DNA from: Chrysochromulina parva
Taxonomy: Eukaryota > Haptophyta > Prymnesiales > Chrysochromulinaceae
Length of the DNA stretch: 23,221 bases
Direction: 5' to 3'
NCBI GenBank assembly: GCA_002887195.1
Contig: PJAB01000600.1
Coordinates: forward strand, 1-23,221
Below, one piece after another: positions 1 to 9,073 of this stretch (within the stretch, counting starts at the first letter, position 1; every line of letters begins with the position of its first letter). Made by a program: the position numbers and the translations under genes. Below the pieces are notes generated by a model. That model was given only the letters and a program-made list of their open reading frames with translations, did not search any database and had not been told where the DNA came from.

Positions 1-526
1 TGGTACCCTTAGATTATGTGGATTATTTGACTGCCTAGGTGCTGCCTAGTTCGTAATCAAGTTGCCCCACGAGGGAACGCGCCCCCCCGTCGGTCCGCGA
101 CAAGTGGTACCTACCCATTGCTTCGAGCAGGCGCGGGGAGGCGCTCTGGGAGCGGGTGGCGGCAGGGTCGGGTTCGCAGGGGGCGGCCTCTTCTGATTCG
201 GCCGCGGGGAGCGGTCGGCTCCGGGGCTGCGGCTGTTGAGTCGGCCGCGGATTCGGTCGTCGCGCTGTCGTGCGGGTGCGTTGGTCTATTGGGGGGTTGG
301 GATGGTTGTGAGGTTCGTCTGTGTGATCCGTGTGCCCGTGTGCGCCCGTGTGTCCCATGTGTATCCCGGCTCCCCCCGGCGTCTTTTTACCTGAAAGTCC
401 AAGAAAGTTAGAAGTTGTGTAACGCAAGCGAAACGGCAGTTCTTGACCGTGCGCTTGAGGATTCCTTACGTCCACGTCGTGTCTGAGTGCTTGGACGAGG
501 GTCAGCTCGCGACTCAACGTGTATCG
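1..526. other. Intergenic / 5' flank, no supported gene
   Basis: No convincing gene is seen. Overlapping open frames exist on both strands because of high GC, but their translations are Arg/Pro/Gly/His-rich low-complexity sequence. The stretch around 318-365 is a run of imperfect GTGTG-CCC units. The last part presumably holds the promoter and 5' UTR of the gene that starts at 527. Confidence 0.5.
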
Positions 527-1855
527 ATGATCGAGTCGCCGGCGAGCTCGTTCCGAACTCCTCGAACACCACGGGAAGCCACGGGCGCTACGGATATGGC
601 CTCAGCCTCGCCGGATAATGAAGGAAAATGCCAGAGCGCTCTGGCATTTTCCTTTCCCGTTGATGAGGTGACCTCTAGCGCGCCTCGCACACCTGTGGGC
701 GTCGATCAGAAGGCCATCACCCGCGCGCAGCTTGCGCTGCGTGGGCTCACGGATGCTGCGACACATTGCGTCATGGAGGCGCGGGCAGTCAAAAGTCAAA
801 CTCGTGATCAATGGCAAAGTCGCGAGCACTGGCATGAACCAATCGATGTCGATCGAGAGCTCATTGGCAGGGCGCAAGCCGCCGCCGCCGCCGCCGTGAC
901 CTCCGCGCAAGCTTCGCTCGACTTGTTTGCCGGAGGGGTGCGGCGCGAGCCGATTGAGACGTCGGACGCCGAGAGTGGCGTCGACATGGCTCTCTTGAGG
1001 CGTACTTACACGAACTTGCAAAAAGCTCAAAGGAACATCAACGAGCTGACCTCAACGCGTGATTCGGAGGACGCAGCAGAGAGCCTCGCCATCATCCCAG
1101 AGCCAGCCGATGCCCAGAGCGAGGATCGACTCTATCTGCCCCGAGCTATGATAGGACAAGCAGCCCAGCCCTTGACCCCAGAGGCGGAGCGAACCTGGCC
1201 GCTCAGTCCTTGGGCCACCCGATCCATTGAGGCCCTCTCGAGCGAGTTGCCAGACGATGGTGCCGAGCTGGCCGACGACGCTCTCACTGCGACGATGGCG
1301 GACGTGTGTGCGGAGCTCACAGAACTGAGTCACTCGCTTCAGCAGATGCTCGTCCACTCCTCGGCCGAGGCCGCTCGAATCGATAAGCTCAGCGCGACGC
1401 GGACGCAGCCGAATGCGATTTGGAGCCGTATGCAGCGGAGGCTCCACTCGCTGAGGCTTGCGTGGTTCCGGCCCGAGATTCCATGGCGAAGAGTCCGACG
1501 ACAGAGCGCTGCCATAGGGCGTCTCGTTGCAGAAGTGCTCCTCGTCGCGGTGGTCTTGCGCCAGCTTGCGCGCTTGCTTTCACAGCTTGCCTCGTGGGTG
1601 GCTGAAACGGTCCCGTGGCTCGGGCGTGTGTACCTCTGCCCCTCCCCGCTGCCGTGGTCGACCTTGAGCGGCACAGCGACGGCTCGACATGAGCCGCTCC
1701 ATGTCGTGTACGCAGTGCTTGTGATCGGTGCAGTCGGGACGCTTGCGTCTGGGAGGACCTCGCTCCGTCTACCAGGGGGGCTGCTGCTCGCGGCGTGCGG
1801 AGCGTTGGCGCTCGCAATGGTTGTGGCTCCGATACCCCCGGTACTCAAGATCTGA
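527..1855 (+). CDS. Unknown protein with C-terminal membrane segments
   Basis: The frame codes for 442 residues from the first ATG; the frame is open further upstream to a TTG at 443, but no ATG occurs there. I do not recognise the family. The N-terminal two thirds is soluble and polar, with an Ala run (RAQAAAAAAV) and probable helices around the RRTYTNLQKAQRNINEL and ELTELSHSLQQML segments. The C-terminal third is hydrophobic: an amphipathic or membrane helix near residues 334-360, then two likely transmembrane helices near 392-410 and 418-436, ending PPVLKI. This suggests a tail-embedded membrane protein whose soluble part faces one side. A perfect 34-bp palindrome lies within codons about 32-43. 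An alternative start is the ATG at 596. Coding status is inferred from length and from the organised hydrophobic tail. Confidence 0.6.
   Translation: MIESPASSFRTPRTPREATGATDMASASPDNEGKCQSALAFSFPVDEVTSSAPRTPVGVDQKAITRAQLALRGLTDAATHCVMEARAVKSQTRDQWQSREHWHEPIDVDRELIGRAQAAAAAAVTSAQASLDLFAGGVRREPIETSDAESGVDMALLRRTYTNLQKAQRNINELTSTRDSEDAAESLAIIPEPADAQSEDRLYLPRAMIGQAAQPLTPEAERTWPLSPWATRSIEALSSELPDDGAELADDALTATMADVCAELTELSHSLQQMLVHSSAEAARIDKLSATRTQPNAIWSRMQRRLHSLRLAWFRPEIPWRRVRRQSAAIGRLVAEVLLVAVVLRQLARLLSQLASWVAETVPWLGRVYLCPSPLPWSTLSGTATARHEPLHVVYAVLVIGAVGTLASGRTSLRLPGGLLLAACGALALAMVVAPIPPVLKI
621..654. repeat. Perfect 34-bp palindrome inside a coding region
   Basis: The left arm aaggaaaatgccagagc is followed at once by its exact reverse complement, with no spacer. 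The flanking bases (g and t) do not pair, so the palindrome ends at 621 and 654. Both strands encode the same peptide core, GKCQSALAFSF, when read in the open frames. It could form a cruciform in DNA or a long hairpin in RNA, or be a small inserted element. No target duplication is evident. Confidence 0.95.
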
Positions 1856-2815
1856 GTCACCGCGACGATCTACTTCCCCGCGAAGTACTGGGATGTGCAC
1901 GCTCACATACTCCAGGCTGTGACGACGGACTGCTATACTTATGCTATACTGTCACGGTTGCGTTGCGCGCATGCCGCCCGAAGCGCGTTGTACCGCCTTG
2001 CCCCTGCGCAGACAGGAGAGCCCTGGCCGCCAAAGCCGCCGCGATTTGGATTTCAACCATCATATTACCGTTAAATCAGCGAGCTCGGCACCGCTACTGA
2101 TCGCGGTGCAAGGCATCGAATGGCTGCTCGCACGCAGCCTCCGCCTTCCGTCACACGGCCTCGCACGGCCTCAGCACTCGGGGTGCGGTTCACGTCACTC
2201 CTTCAACTTTCATAATACAACGATACCACCGCGTTCGACCCCGGGTCCGCGGCACTGCGGCTCTCGGCGGGGCGGCGCGCGGCGCGGCGGCGGCGGGCCG
2301 GCTCCCGCTGGCGGTCAGCGACGGGAGACGGTCACTTTGTCAGGTCGATAGGGTCAGGTATAGGGCACACCTGGGCTCGAGCGAGCACATCAACTAGCAC
2401 GTCCGCGCCGCGCGCGAGAGCGCTGAACGGAGAACGGAAACTATACGCAGCGTGGGAGCGTGGCGACGGGTGGACGGGCTCGCGAAATCCGATAACGCCC
2501 GCGCGGACGACCGGCGGTAACGCACATAACGACCCGCCGTATCAACTCACTTAAACGCGAGACTACACCTTTCTCAAAGTATAATTAACTCTCACATCAC
2601 CCACTTGTCACGCTGGCCCAAGACCGAAGCCCCACCTGATTCCTCTCACCACACCGTTTGTGGAGAGCACAGACCTCTCGGCGAGGGTGGGAGGCTGCTG
2701 GGGCTGCTCGTCGAGGGCGACCTGCTGCGCCGCCCGCGCCTACCCACGCGCGCTCGTGTGCATCGCGCCGCCCTCCTCTTGCCATATGCTTCGTGTGAGC
2801 TCTCATGCCCCACCC
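1856..2815. other. Convergent intergenic region, no supported gene
   Basis: This 960-bp stretch lies between the 3' ends of a plus-strand and a minus-strand gene. It has a short direct repeat TGCTATACT near 1931-1952 and a very GC-rich patch around 2255-2310 made of cggcgg-type units. The segment 2380-2600 is more mixed in composition. Open frames are short and low in complexity, and I see no RNA gene that I can support. Confidence 0.5.
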
Positions 2816-3754
2816 TCAGATGTGAATGTTGAACGAGAGGCCGAGGTTGGCGGGGCCGACGCCCTGCGTGAAGCCGTTGGGGCCGAGCAGATTGGCGCCC
2901 TCATCGGGCACCATCGAAACCTGTAGGTTGGTGCGCCCCTGCTGGTACGAGGCCGAGAGGTTGATGTTTGTGTCCGGCGGACGGTAAGCGCCGCCGAGGT
3001 TCCACTTGCCGCCCTGGCCGCCCATGTACTGCGCCTGGAGTGCCTGCATCTGCTGCTGCTGCATCTGCAAGTAGGAGAGCGCCGTCTGCATCTGGCTGGC
3101 AGTTGCGAGCTTGGCCTGCTGCGCCTTCTTCTGCTCGACCAGAATGGCCTGCATCGCACCCACGAGGCTCGCGCGCTCGAGCTTGAAGCTCCAGCCCGTC
3201 TTGCCCGGCACACTCGCGCTCGCCTCGCGCACGAACGCTCCCTCTGCTGCCGCAAGGGACTCGGAGGCGTCTCCGTCGCCGACCATGCCCCTCTTGAACT
3301 GCTCCATCGCGGCGTCCTTGAGTAGGCAGATCTGCTGGACGAAAACCGGCTCGAGGCTTGTCACCAGCGTCGCGCGCAGCTCCTCGGCGCGGCTGCTGTA
3401 CACGGCCGACACCTCGGCGTCGCCCTTTGGCGCCTCCGCCTCGAACTTGTCACAAGCGTCGGCCACGATCTCGTCGGCCTTGGCGCCAAAGGTCGGCACC
3501 GCCTCGCCGCCCGCCACGCTCTTCCGCAGTGCCGCGACTTCGCTCATGGCGTCCGCCAGCACCGATGAGTAGAGCTGATTGCACGAGTACGTGGCCTGCA
3601 GCAGCGCGTCTGACGGCTCCTCGCCGCCGCGCAGGGTGAGCAGCGCCGACGTGGCAGCGCGCCCGACACACGTCGATGCGCCGTGCGCGATCGCCGAGCG
3701 CGCGTGCGCGCCCGTCGCAGCTGCGAGCACGCAAACCACCGTCACGCGTCGCAT
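2816..3754 (-). CDS. Signal-peptide protein, possible Sey1/RHD3-like helical domain
   Basis: The gene codes for 312 residues from the first ATG; the frame extends to a GTG at 3775, but the N-terminal hydrophobic signal begins at the ATG. The N-terminus (MRRVTVVCVLAAATGAHA) is a clear signal peptide. It is followed by an Ala/Ser/Thr-rich stretch ending in TLRGGEE, as often seen in secreted or plastid-directed algal proteins. The middle is helical, with LEPVFVQQICLLKDAAMEQFK and a Gln/Met-rich coiled segment (LQMQQQQMQALQAQYM). The last 60 residues are glycine-rich and probably beta-strand (YRPPDTNINLSASYQQG, NLLGPNGFTQGVGP, LGLSFNIHI). The helical part recalls the three-helix-bundle domain of Sey1/RHD3-like algal proteins, but from memory only; there is no GTPase domain. 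Function and location are not established. Confidence 0.75.
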   Translation of the reverse strand: MRRVTVVCVLAAATGAHARSAIAHGASTCVGRAATSALLTLRGGEEPSDALLQATYSCNQLYSSVLADAMSEVAALRKSVAGGEAVPTFGAKADEIVADACDKFEAEAPKGDAEVSAVYSSRAEELRATLVTSLEPVFVQQICLLKDAAMEQFKRGMVGDGDASESLAAAEGAFVREASASVPGKTGWSFKLERASLVGAMQAILVEQKKAQQAKLATASQMQTALSYLQMQQQQMQALQAQYMGGQGGKWNLGGAYRPPDTNINLSASYQQGRTNLQVSMVPDEGANLLGPNGFTQGVGPANLGLSFNIHI

Positions 3755-3834
3755 TAGTGAGAGCTCTTGAGACACAGGGAGATAAGATGACGATCGTGGT
3801 TTTCACACAATGCATGACAATGCTCTTCTTCACA

Positions 3835-5676
3835 CTACAAGTGACACTGCACATTTTTCCAACTCGGCTGAGCACGCAGGCCGCAGCAAAGCGGGTATAC
3901 CTCTGGTGCCTTCAATTTGATCGCCTCCTGCCCAACGCTGCGCATAGATGAGCGTGGCACCGACGAACAAGGTCGCCCGATCTCGTCGAAATGTCCACGG
4001 AGCATCTTGGTGAACTCATTCAGCTCAAGTTCGCCGGAGCCGTCGGGGTCAAAGGAGTCGAAGAGCTCGTCAAGGTACTTATCAGGCACATCGAACTGCA
4101 GCGCGACGAGGCCCCTCTTGAACTCGTTGCGGCTGATGCGCCCGTCCAGTCGTTCCGTATCGAACCCCTTGAACACGTCCATCACGCGCAGGGCCGAGCG
4201 CTGCATCGCCTCGCTGATCTGGGCGGGGATCGGCCGGGATTCGTCAAGGTCGATCGCCCCGAGGATCTTTAGGCGGTTTACGGGATCCATGGGATCCGGG
4301 GATGCGCCTGTCATGGCGCCATTGGGCTTGCGGGCCTTGCCGTCTCCCGCCTTTGGCTTCGCATCAACCGCCTTCTTATCTTTCTCCTTGCCCTCCTTCG
4401 CCGTTGCCGCTGGCCGGGCTGGCGTGCCAGCTGTAGCCTTGCGTGTCAAAGTCAACCCGTCCGGTCCAAGAGCCAAGTGTTTCTTGCCCATAATTAGCTG
4501 CTCGAGGGACTTACCCAATGCTTTTGAATGGGAGCGGCTGCGGACAGCTTGTTCATAGTACTCATACTGGATTTGGTCGTCATCCTCCACCTTTATGAAG
4601 CTGTCAAGCCTGAGGTCCTCCAGGTCAAATGCTGCAACTTCCTCTTTGCTGAACTCCTGCTTCGTACGGAGGGCCGCTTCGAGTTGCTGGCTGAAGATTT
4701 CATTGCCCGTCTTCGGCTTCTGAGGACCTACTTTCCTCCACCTTGAGCCAAGTGTGCGCTCGGGCCCAGTCAATAGAACAAGTGGATGTGCTGCTCGTGC
4801 TGGTTGTGTTGCCGATTCTGAAGGTCGTGCTGGTTGCGACGGCGGTCGAGTTGGACGTCCGTAGACTATCCTCTCAGGAGTACGTGGAGTATCCAAATCC
4901 ACATGATACGTGTTTGGTGGGCTGGGCGGCAAATGCGGTGCGAACCGCCAATGCTGCACTGGCTGAGGAGACTGCACAGCGTCGTTGATCCTCTTCTTCA
5001 GCGGAGTTGGAGGAGTGCCAGTGACTCTCTTGGGCGCAACTCCTTCGCGAGGTGATTGGGCGGCGTGGCTACGAACACTTTGTGGTCGATGGGGAGTGGA
5101 TGGAGGCGATGGTGCGGCGTGACCACGAGCACTCTGTGGTCGATTAGGAGTGGAAGGTGTGGCGTGGCTGAAAGCACTCTGTGGGTGATTGGGCTTGGAA
5201 GGTGGTTGAGCGACGTGGCTGCGAGCACTCTGTGGGCGTTTCGGCGTGAAAGTTGGCTCCCAGGCGATGGCACTTTGCGCCATTCGAAGTTCTTCAATAG
5301 AAAAAGCGTCACAGGGTGCCGCAGTCGCACTCTGTGGGCGGCGTGGCAACTCCGTAGAGAGGAGGCGTAGGTCAGCACTGCTCAGGTCTGGTGAATCAAG
5401 TGACCAGGAACTTAGTTTCCCCCAAAGAAGATTATAGTATCCGTCCAGTCCTGGGTCGTCCTGACGTGCGAGTGCTGCTGGCTTGCGCGTGGCCTGCTTA
5501 GTCCCTGCACGGATTCGTCCGATGGCAACTGCTTGCCGGGTGCTGCCATCAATCTTGTCCAGCAGCGACGATCTTTTTCTCGATCCTCCGATCTCTTCGA
5601 CCCTAGCCCTAGCCTGCCTTGCACGTGCACACGCTTGCATGGCAGTGGCTGCGCGCTCCTTGTCCATGATCGCCAT
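3835..5676 (-). CDS. IQ-motif and EF-hand protein with RPQS repeats
   Basis: The protein has 613 residues from the first ATG; a GTG-initiated extension to 5718 is ignored. The N-terminus has an IQ-like calmodulin-binding helix (AATAMQACARARQARARV). Residues about 113-210 hold five imperfect copies of an [R/H]PQS-x-x-[S/G/A]-H module separated by Pro/Ser-rich linkers. A Lys/Ala-rich linker follows around 440-470. Near the C-terminus are two EF-hands. The first (FDTERLDGRISRNEF) is degenerate, lacking the Asp at loop position 1. The second (DPDGSGELELNE, about 543-554) has canonical Ca2+ ligands at positions 1, 3, 5, 9 and 12. This is the pattern of a Ca2+-responsive scaffold. Such architectures occur in ciliary and cytoskeletal proteins of protists, but I see no proof of that here. 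The last 50 residues look unstructured, and an unrecognised 3' intron cannot be excluded. Confidence 0.82.
   Translation of the reverse strand: MAIMDKERAATAMQACARARQARARVEEIGGSRKRSSLLDKIDGSTRQAVAIGRIRAGTKQATRKPAALARQDDPGLDGYYNLLWGKLSSWSLDSPDLSSADLRLLSTELPRRPQSATAAPCDAFSIEELRMAQSAIAWEPTFTPKRPQSARSHVAQPPSKPNHPQSAFSHATPSTPNRPQSARGHAAPSPPSTPHRPQSVRSHAAQSPREGVAPKRVTGTPPTPLKKRINDAVQSPQPVQHWRFAPHLPPSPPNTYHVDLDTPRTPERIVYGRPTRPPSQPARPSESATQPARAAHPLVLLTGPERTLGSRWRKVGPQKPKTGNEIFSQQLEAALRTKQEFSKEEVAAFDLEDLRLDSFIKVEDDDQIQYEYYEQAVRSRSHSKALGKSLEQLIMGKKHLALGPDGLTLTRKATAGTPARPAATAKEGKEKDKKAVDAKPKAGDGKARKPNGAMTGASPDPMDPVNRLKILGAIDLDESRPIPAQISEAMQRSALRVMDVFKGFDTERLDGRISRNEFKRGLVALQFDVPDKYLDELFDSFDPDGSGELELNEFTKMLRGHFDEIGRPCSSVPRSSMRSVGQEAIKLKAPEVYPLCCGLRAQPSWKNVQCHL
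5047..5340 (-). repeat. Imperfect coding repeats for the RPQS module
   Basis: Five units share the core CACTCTGTGGxCG or close variants on the plus strand, spaced roughly 45-55 bp apart in the better copies. They encode RPQSA/RPQSV/HPQSA on the minus strand. Linker length varies in whole codons, so the reading frame is kept. The array probably grew by slippage or unequal exchange. Confidence 0.85.
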
Positions 5677-5968
5677 GCGATCTGTTGAAAACGGGGGGCT
5701 TTCCGCGACACACCGCACAACTGCATCGACGCGGCGCGGCGGCCGAAAGCGTGTCGAGAACAGGAGGTGTCGCGTGAAAGCTGAAACGGAAGACAGCCAC
5801 CGAATGTTTAAGGACTCAAGTAGGTTTCAAGAAGAAACCGCAAAGCGAAACGTCTTGGCTCCCCCCGATGATTTTAGGTCTATCGTTTGTGAACCGACCA
5901 CTCTGGCACATCAGGGTGACATCTGAACGCTGGGCCGCCTCGTCCTCCATGAAACATGTCCGGCGTCG
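5677..5968. other. Spacer between two minus-strand genes
   Basis: The spacer contains the 5' flank of the IQ/EF-hand gene and the 3' flank of the SET gene. No further gene is seen. Confidence 0.5.
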
Positions 5969-6015
5969 TCATCGGCCGTCGCTTGCGAGGCCGCGCTTCG
6001 CTTCACGCTGGATCG

Positions 6016-6049
<34 letters not shown>

Positions 6050-7522
6050 CAGCTGCACGAGGAGCGCTTTGTAGCCTTCCAGCCGCACATCACGCGTCAC
6101 CGTCGCCGGAGGCATCTGCGGCCGGCGCACGATGCCAGCAGCCTTAGCGACCGAGGTCGACAGGAGAGGCGGCGGCGGCGGCGGCGCAGGCAGCGGGCGC
6201 GGTGGCGCAGGAATCGACGCTAGCGGAGGCTGCGGCGCTGGCTCAGGCTGCGACACAGACGATGGCCGCGGCGTAGGCAGCGAGCACGGCGGCGGAGGCT
6301 GCTGCGGCGCCGGAGGCTGCGACCACGACGGCGCGGGCGTGGCCGTCGGCGGCGCTGGCGCGGCCGTCGGAGTGACGACGATAATGGGCGGCGCCGCGTC
6401 GTCGTCGCCGTCGGAAATGATTCGAGTGACGGAGTCAACGGACGGGGCGACGGAAGTATCGGCGTCATGAGCAGCACCATCAGTTGAAGGAGCGCCACCG
6501 TAGTCGGCGAGGATCTCATCGTCACCCCTGATTGCGCGCAGGGCGACGACGCCGATGGCGAGTTCGCCCGTCGCGGGTGCACGGTAGGGCATAAAGGCGA
6601 CATTGGGCATCGGGGCGATGTCTCGGAAGTCGTTTATGAATCTCGACTCGTTTCCAAAGCGCTGCGCGTCCACATCGAAACGCACGCCGAGGGTCGGGTG
6701 GTGGAATGCCTCGAGCAGGTAGCGTGAGTCGTCCTCTGGTTCTTGCTGCTTGACGAGTCCGGTGAAGTCGCCGAGCCACGCGCCCGAAGGGATGGCACAA
6801 CGCGCAAACAAGCCGCACGCCACGGCTGCGCTCTCACGTGGCTCGTGGCCGTGCGCTGGGTGAGTCTCGATGAGCGGCCGGATGACGGCGGTGGGCCACG
6901 GGACGCACAGGGTGGAGTGGAGACGCAACTCGGTGGCGCGGCTCGGCTCCCAAATCAGGAAGGGCGTGTACGTGATTCCCTCAGGCCAGTTCTCGGGCTT
7001 CGCGAGCTCGCGTGCCCTTTCCGACGACGCGTCGACGAGTGGCAAGGGCACGATGGACCAGCCAGCCCCGCGCGGGTCCAACTGCCACGCCCAATCCTGA
7101 TACGCCTTGGCGCGCAGTGGTCCGCGGTCGTACGTCACGACGGCAACTGGGTCGTGGATGTGATCGGGAGGCAGCCACTCCGAGGCCACGGCAGCTTCGG
7201 ACATCTTCGCACCCGAAGGCGCGGCTGCACCGCCCTTGCCACTCCCTTTGGCCGGCGCGCAGCCCTTGGTAATGGTGCTGCTGCCGCCGCCACCGGTGCC
7301 GAGTCGCGTGGGTACTTGTAGCGGCCGCCACTTGACAAGGTATTCGGGCTCGCCATCTCGCAAGCGCCGACCGAGGACCCTCTCAAACTCAAGTGGCGTC
7401 TCCTCCTCGCCCTCGTTCTCACCCTCGCCCTCGCCCTTGCTGCTGGCAGCGGCACCGGCTTCGCGTCGGCGGCGCTTGGCATGCCGCGAGCTACCGCACA
7501 CCTGGTCGCAGGTAAACATCAT
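5969..7522 (-). CDS. Chromodomain and SET-domain protein (putative lysine methyltransferase)
   Basis: The protein has 517 residues and starts with two consecutive ATGs. A basic stretch (RHAKRRRRE) is a probable nuclear signal. A chromodomain begins at about 44 (FERVLGRRLRDGEPEYLVKW) and appears to be completed near 114-124 (SEWLPPDHIHD), interrupted by about 45 Gly/Ser/Ala-rich residues. A SET domain covers about 200-342: GLFARCAIPSGAWLGDFTG at its start, GNESRFINDFRDIAPMPNV at 290-308 in the place of the RFxNHxCxPN pseudoknot motif, and EILADYG at 336-342. SET proteins transfer methyl from S-adenosylmethionine to lysine, often on histones, and a chromodomain would bind methylated tails. The usual Asn-His is Asn-Asp here and no post-SET Cys cluster is seen, so it belongs to a divergent subclass with an uncertain substrate. 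The tail is Pro-rich, then has ten glutamines. Confidence 0.85.
6017..6046. repeat. (CTG)10 microsatellite encoding polyglutamine
   Basis: Ten uninterrupted CTG units on the plus strand read as ten CAG codons (Gln) near the C-terminus of the SET protein. The run is pure at the DNA level, so it is probably length-variable between strains. Confidence 0.97.
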
Positions 7523-7838
7523 GGCGCCGGTAGAAGCTCACGACGGCGCAATTTTTTCGCCATCCAAATGAAAGAACTGCGCTTTCGTTTCCAAAGACGC
7601 AATACGCCGACGGGCGCAGGGGCGTGGGGCTCAAATTCTCATGGCTCATGCGCAAATGTGTTACACCTAACCAATCATCATATCATCGTAACGTTCTAAC
7701 CCGACAGCGGACGGAGCGCGTCGGACATTAGGGAATATCGAGATCTGAAACCGCATGTGTGCCTCGGCGCCATGCTAGGGCACACGGTCGGGCCACGCAC
7801 GCTGCCGCAAATTCTTGCCAGCATGTGCATGTGCAACT
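7523..7838. other. Spacer upstream of the SET gene
   Basis: This 316-bp region carries the 5' flank of the SET gene and the 3' flank of the next minus-strand gene. Its AT content is higher than that of the coding DNA around it (for example 7665-7700). No gene is supported. Confidence 0.45.
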
Positions 7839-8363
7839 TCAACACAGTCCCAGCAGCTCGGGCGGGGTAGACAGCAGCCGAACCTCGTGTGAGTTGGCCA
7901 GGATGGGGCTTCGGATCAAGACTTCGTACGAGGGACGAGGTGGGAACGCAAACTTGAGCTTGCACGAGTTCGCCAGAATTCTGCTAGACGTCTTCACCAT
8001 GCGCCTGCGCTCCTCAATGCCTGCCTCGTCATCAACCCCACTGACAGAGAAGAGGCTGTTGGCTGCTCCACACCGTGCTCGTGTTAATACCACGTACTCG
8101 CGCTCCACGAATGCGTCCACCGCTTCCACGTGCTCGAGCATGGCATTAAATGCATCGGCCGTGCGCTGCATCCTCTGCTTCAGCTCCCTGTCCGGGGCAA
8201 GACGCCGTGCCGACACCGGCAGTCCGTATTTGCCGTAGATGCTCTGCGCGTACGCGATACTCTCCTCGAAGTCATTGAGACGTTCGTGCAATTGATGCAG
8301 GAGCGGCGCGTGCGCAGAGTGGAACACGACGGGCGCGGGTTGTCTCCCCGTTGGAAGTGGCAT
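7839..8363 (-). CDS. Small unknown protein
   Basis: The frame codes for 174 residues starting MPLPTGRQPAP; a GTG two codons upstream is ignored. It is mostly alpha-helical in appearance (HQLHERLNDFEESIAYAQSIYGKYG, DRELKQRMQRTADAFNAMLEHVEAVDAFVEREY), with a charged middle and a C-terminus ending PPELLGLC. There is no signal peptide or membrane segment and I recognise no family. It diverges from the next plus-strand gene with about 200 bp between start codons, so the two could share a promoter. The amphipathic helices favour a real gene over a chance frame, but an intron near the 3' end is possible. Confidence 0.5.
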   Translation of the reverse strand: MPLPTGRQPAPVVFHSAHAPLLHQLHERLNDFEESIAYAQSIYGKYGLPVSARRLAPDRELKQRMQRTADAFNAMLEHVEAVDAFVEREYVVLTRARCGAANSLFSVSGVDDEAGIEERRRMVKTSSRILANSCKLKFAFPPRPSYEVLIRSPILANSHEVRLLSTPPELLGLC

Positions 8364-8563
8364 TGCCACCAGGGCTCCCCGGATGGTCCGCAGTTGTTCA
8401 TGTTAATACACACAACACGTAAGCAGCACAGCCGCAGTTGTTCATACAAGAGGACACTTGTTTTCTGGATCCACCGGAACGGCGATTCTGGTCCCAGTAT
8501 TTTCCGACAATTGCCCAAAGAACCTGCTGAGGTTTTTTGCGATTTCGCGACGATGATTTTTCA

Positions 8564-9073
8564 ATGAGATGGTATCCATTCCCTCGGACTGCACAGTGGC
8601 CACCACAGTCGCCGCATGCATTCGAACTCTCGTGCGCGGCGATGCCGACATCCATGAGCGTTGCACATACACCTTGGTATGAGTCGGCGCAGCGATTGCA
8701 GCCTGCTTGCGTCGCTGTTTCTGAGGACTACGATGAGGCGGCAGGCGTTGCGCTCGACGACGAGCTAGTCGCGTTGCTGGCGCGCTCGCAAATGAAGAGG
8801 CGGCTCCCAAAGGCTCGGGCTGGAACCCTGAGCAGTCGCGCTCGGGCCACTGGCCACGGTCAACCGTTTGCGCTGCCTGCACGGGAGGAGGAGGCCTCGC
8901 GCATCGCGCAGGTGGAGCGCCGACAGGAGCGCGAGCTCAAGGCCGTGCTGTACGGTGAGCACGCTGGCGAAGTGCGCGCACTCGAAGCGCGGCTCAACGC
9001 GCCGTTTGATCGAGCGATGCGCACGGACGCTCCGCCGATGTGGCCCTCTGTGCCCCTAATGAGGTGCGAGTGA
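8564..9073 (+). CDS. Small unknown helical protein
   Basis: The frame codes for 169 residues from the first ATG, with a second plausible start at 8642 (MPTSMSVAHTPW). The N-terminus is low in structure. The C-terminal half has a basic segment (MKRRLPKARAGTLSSRARA) and a strongly helical, charged stretch (EEEASRIAQVERRQERELKAVL and EVRALEARLNAPFDRAMR). It ends in PPMWPSVPLMRCE. The R/E-rich helix is loosely like short ciliary microtubule-inner proteins, but this is only an impression. No domain is recognised. Confidence 0.5.
   Translation: MRWYPFPRTAQWPPQSPHAFELSCAAMPTSMSVAHTPWYESAQRLQPACVAVSEDYDEAAGVALDDELVALLARSQMKRRLPKARAGTLSSRARATGHGQPFALPAREEEASRIAQVERRQERELKAVLYGEHAGEVRALEARLNAPFDRAMRTDAPPMWPSVPLMRCE

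Noticed and set aside
35..517. Minus-strand open frame of 160 codons
   Set aside because: It is Pro/Arg/His-rich low complexity with no motif, and it overlaps the likely promoter of the first gene.
2225..2250. GTTCGACCC, like a tRNA T-loop
   Set aside because: No matching T stem, anticodon arm or acceptor stem is found around it.
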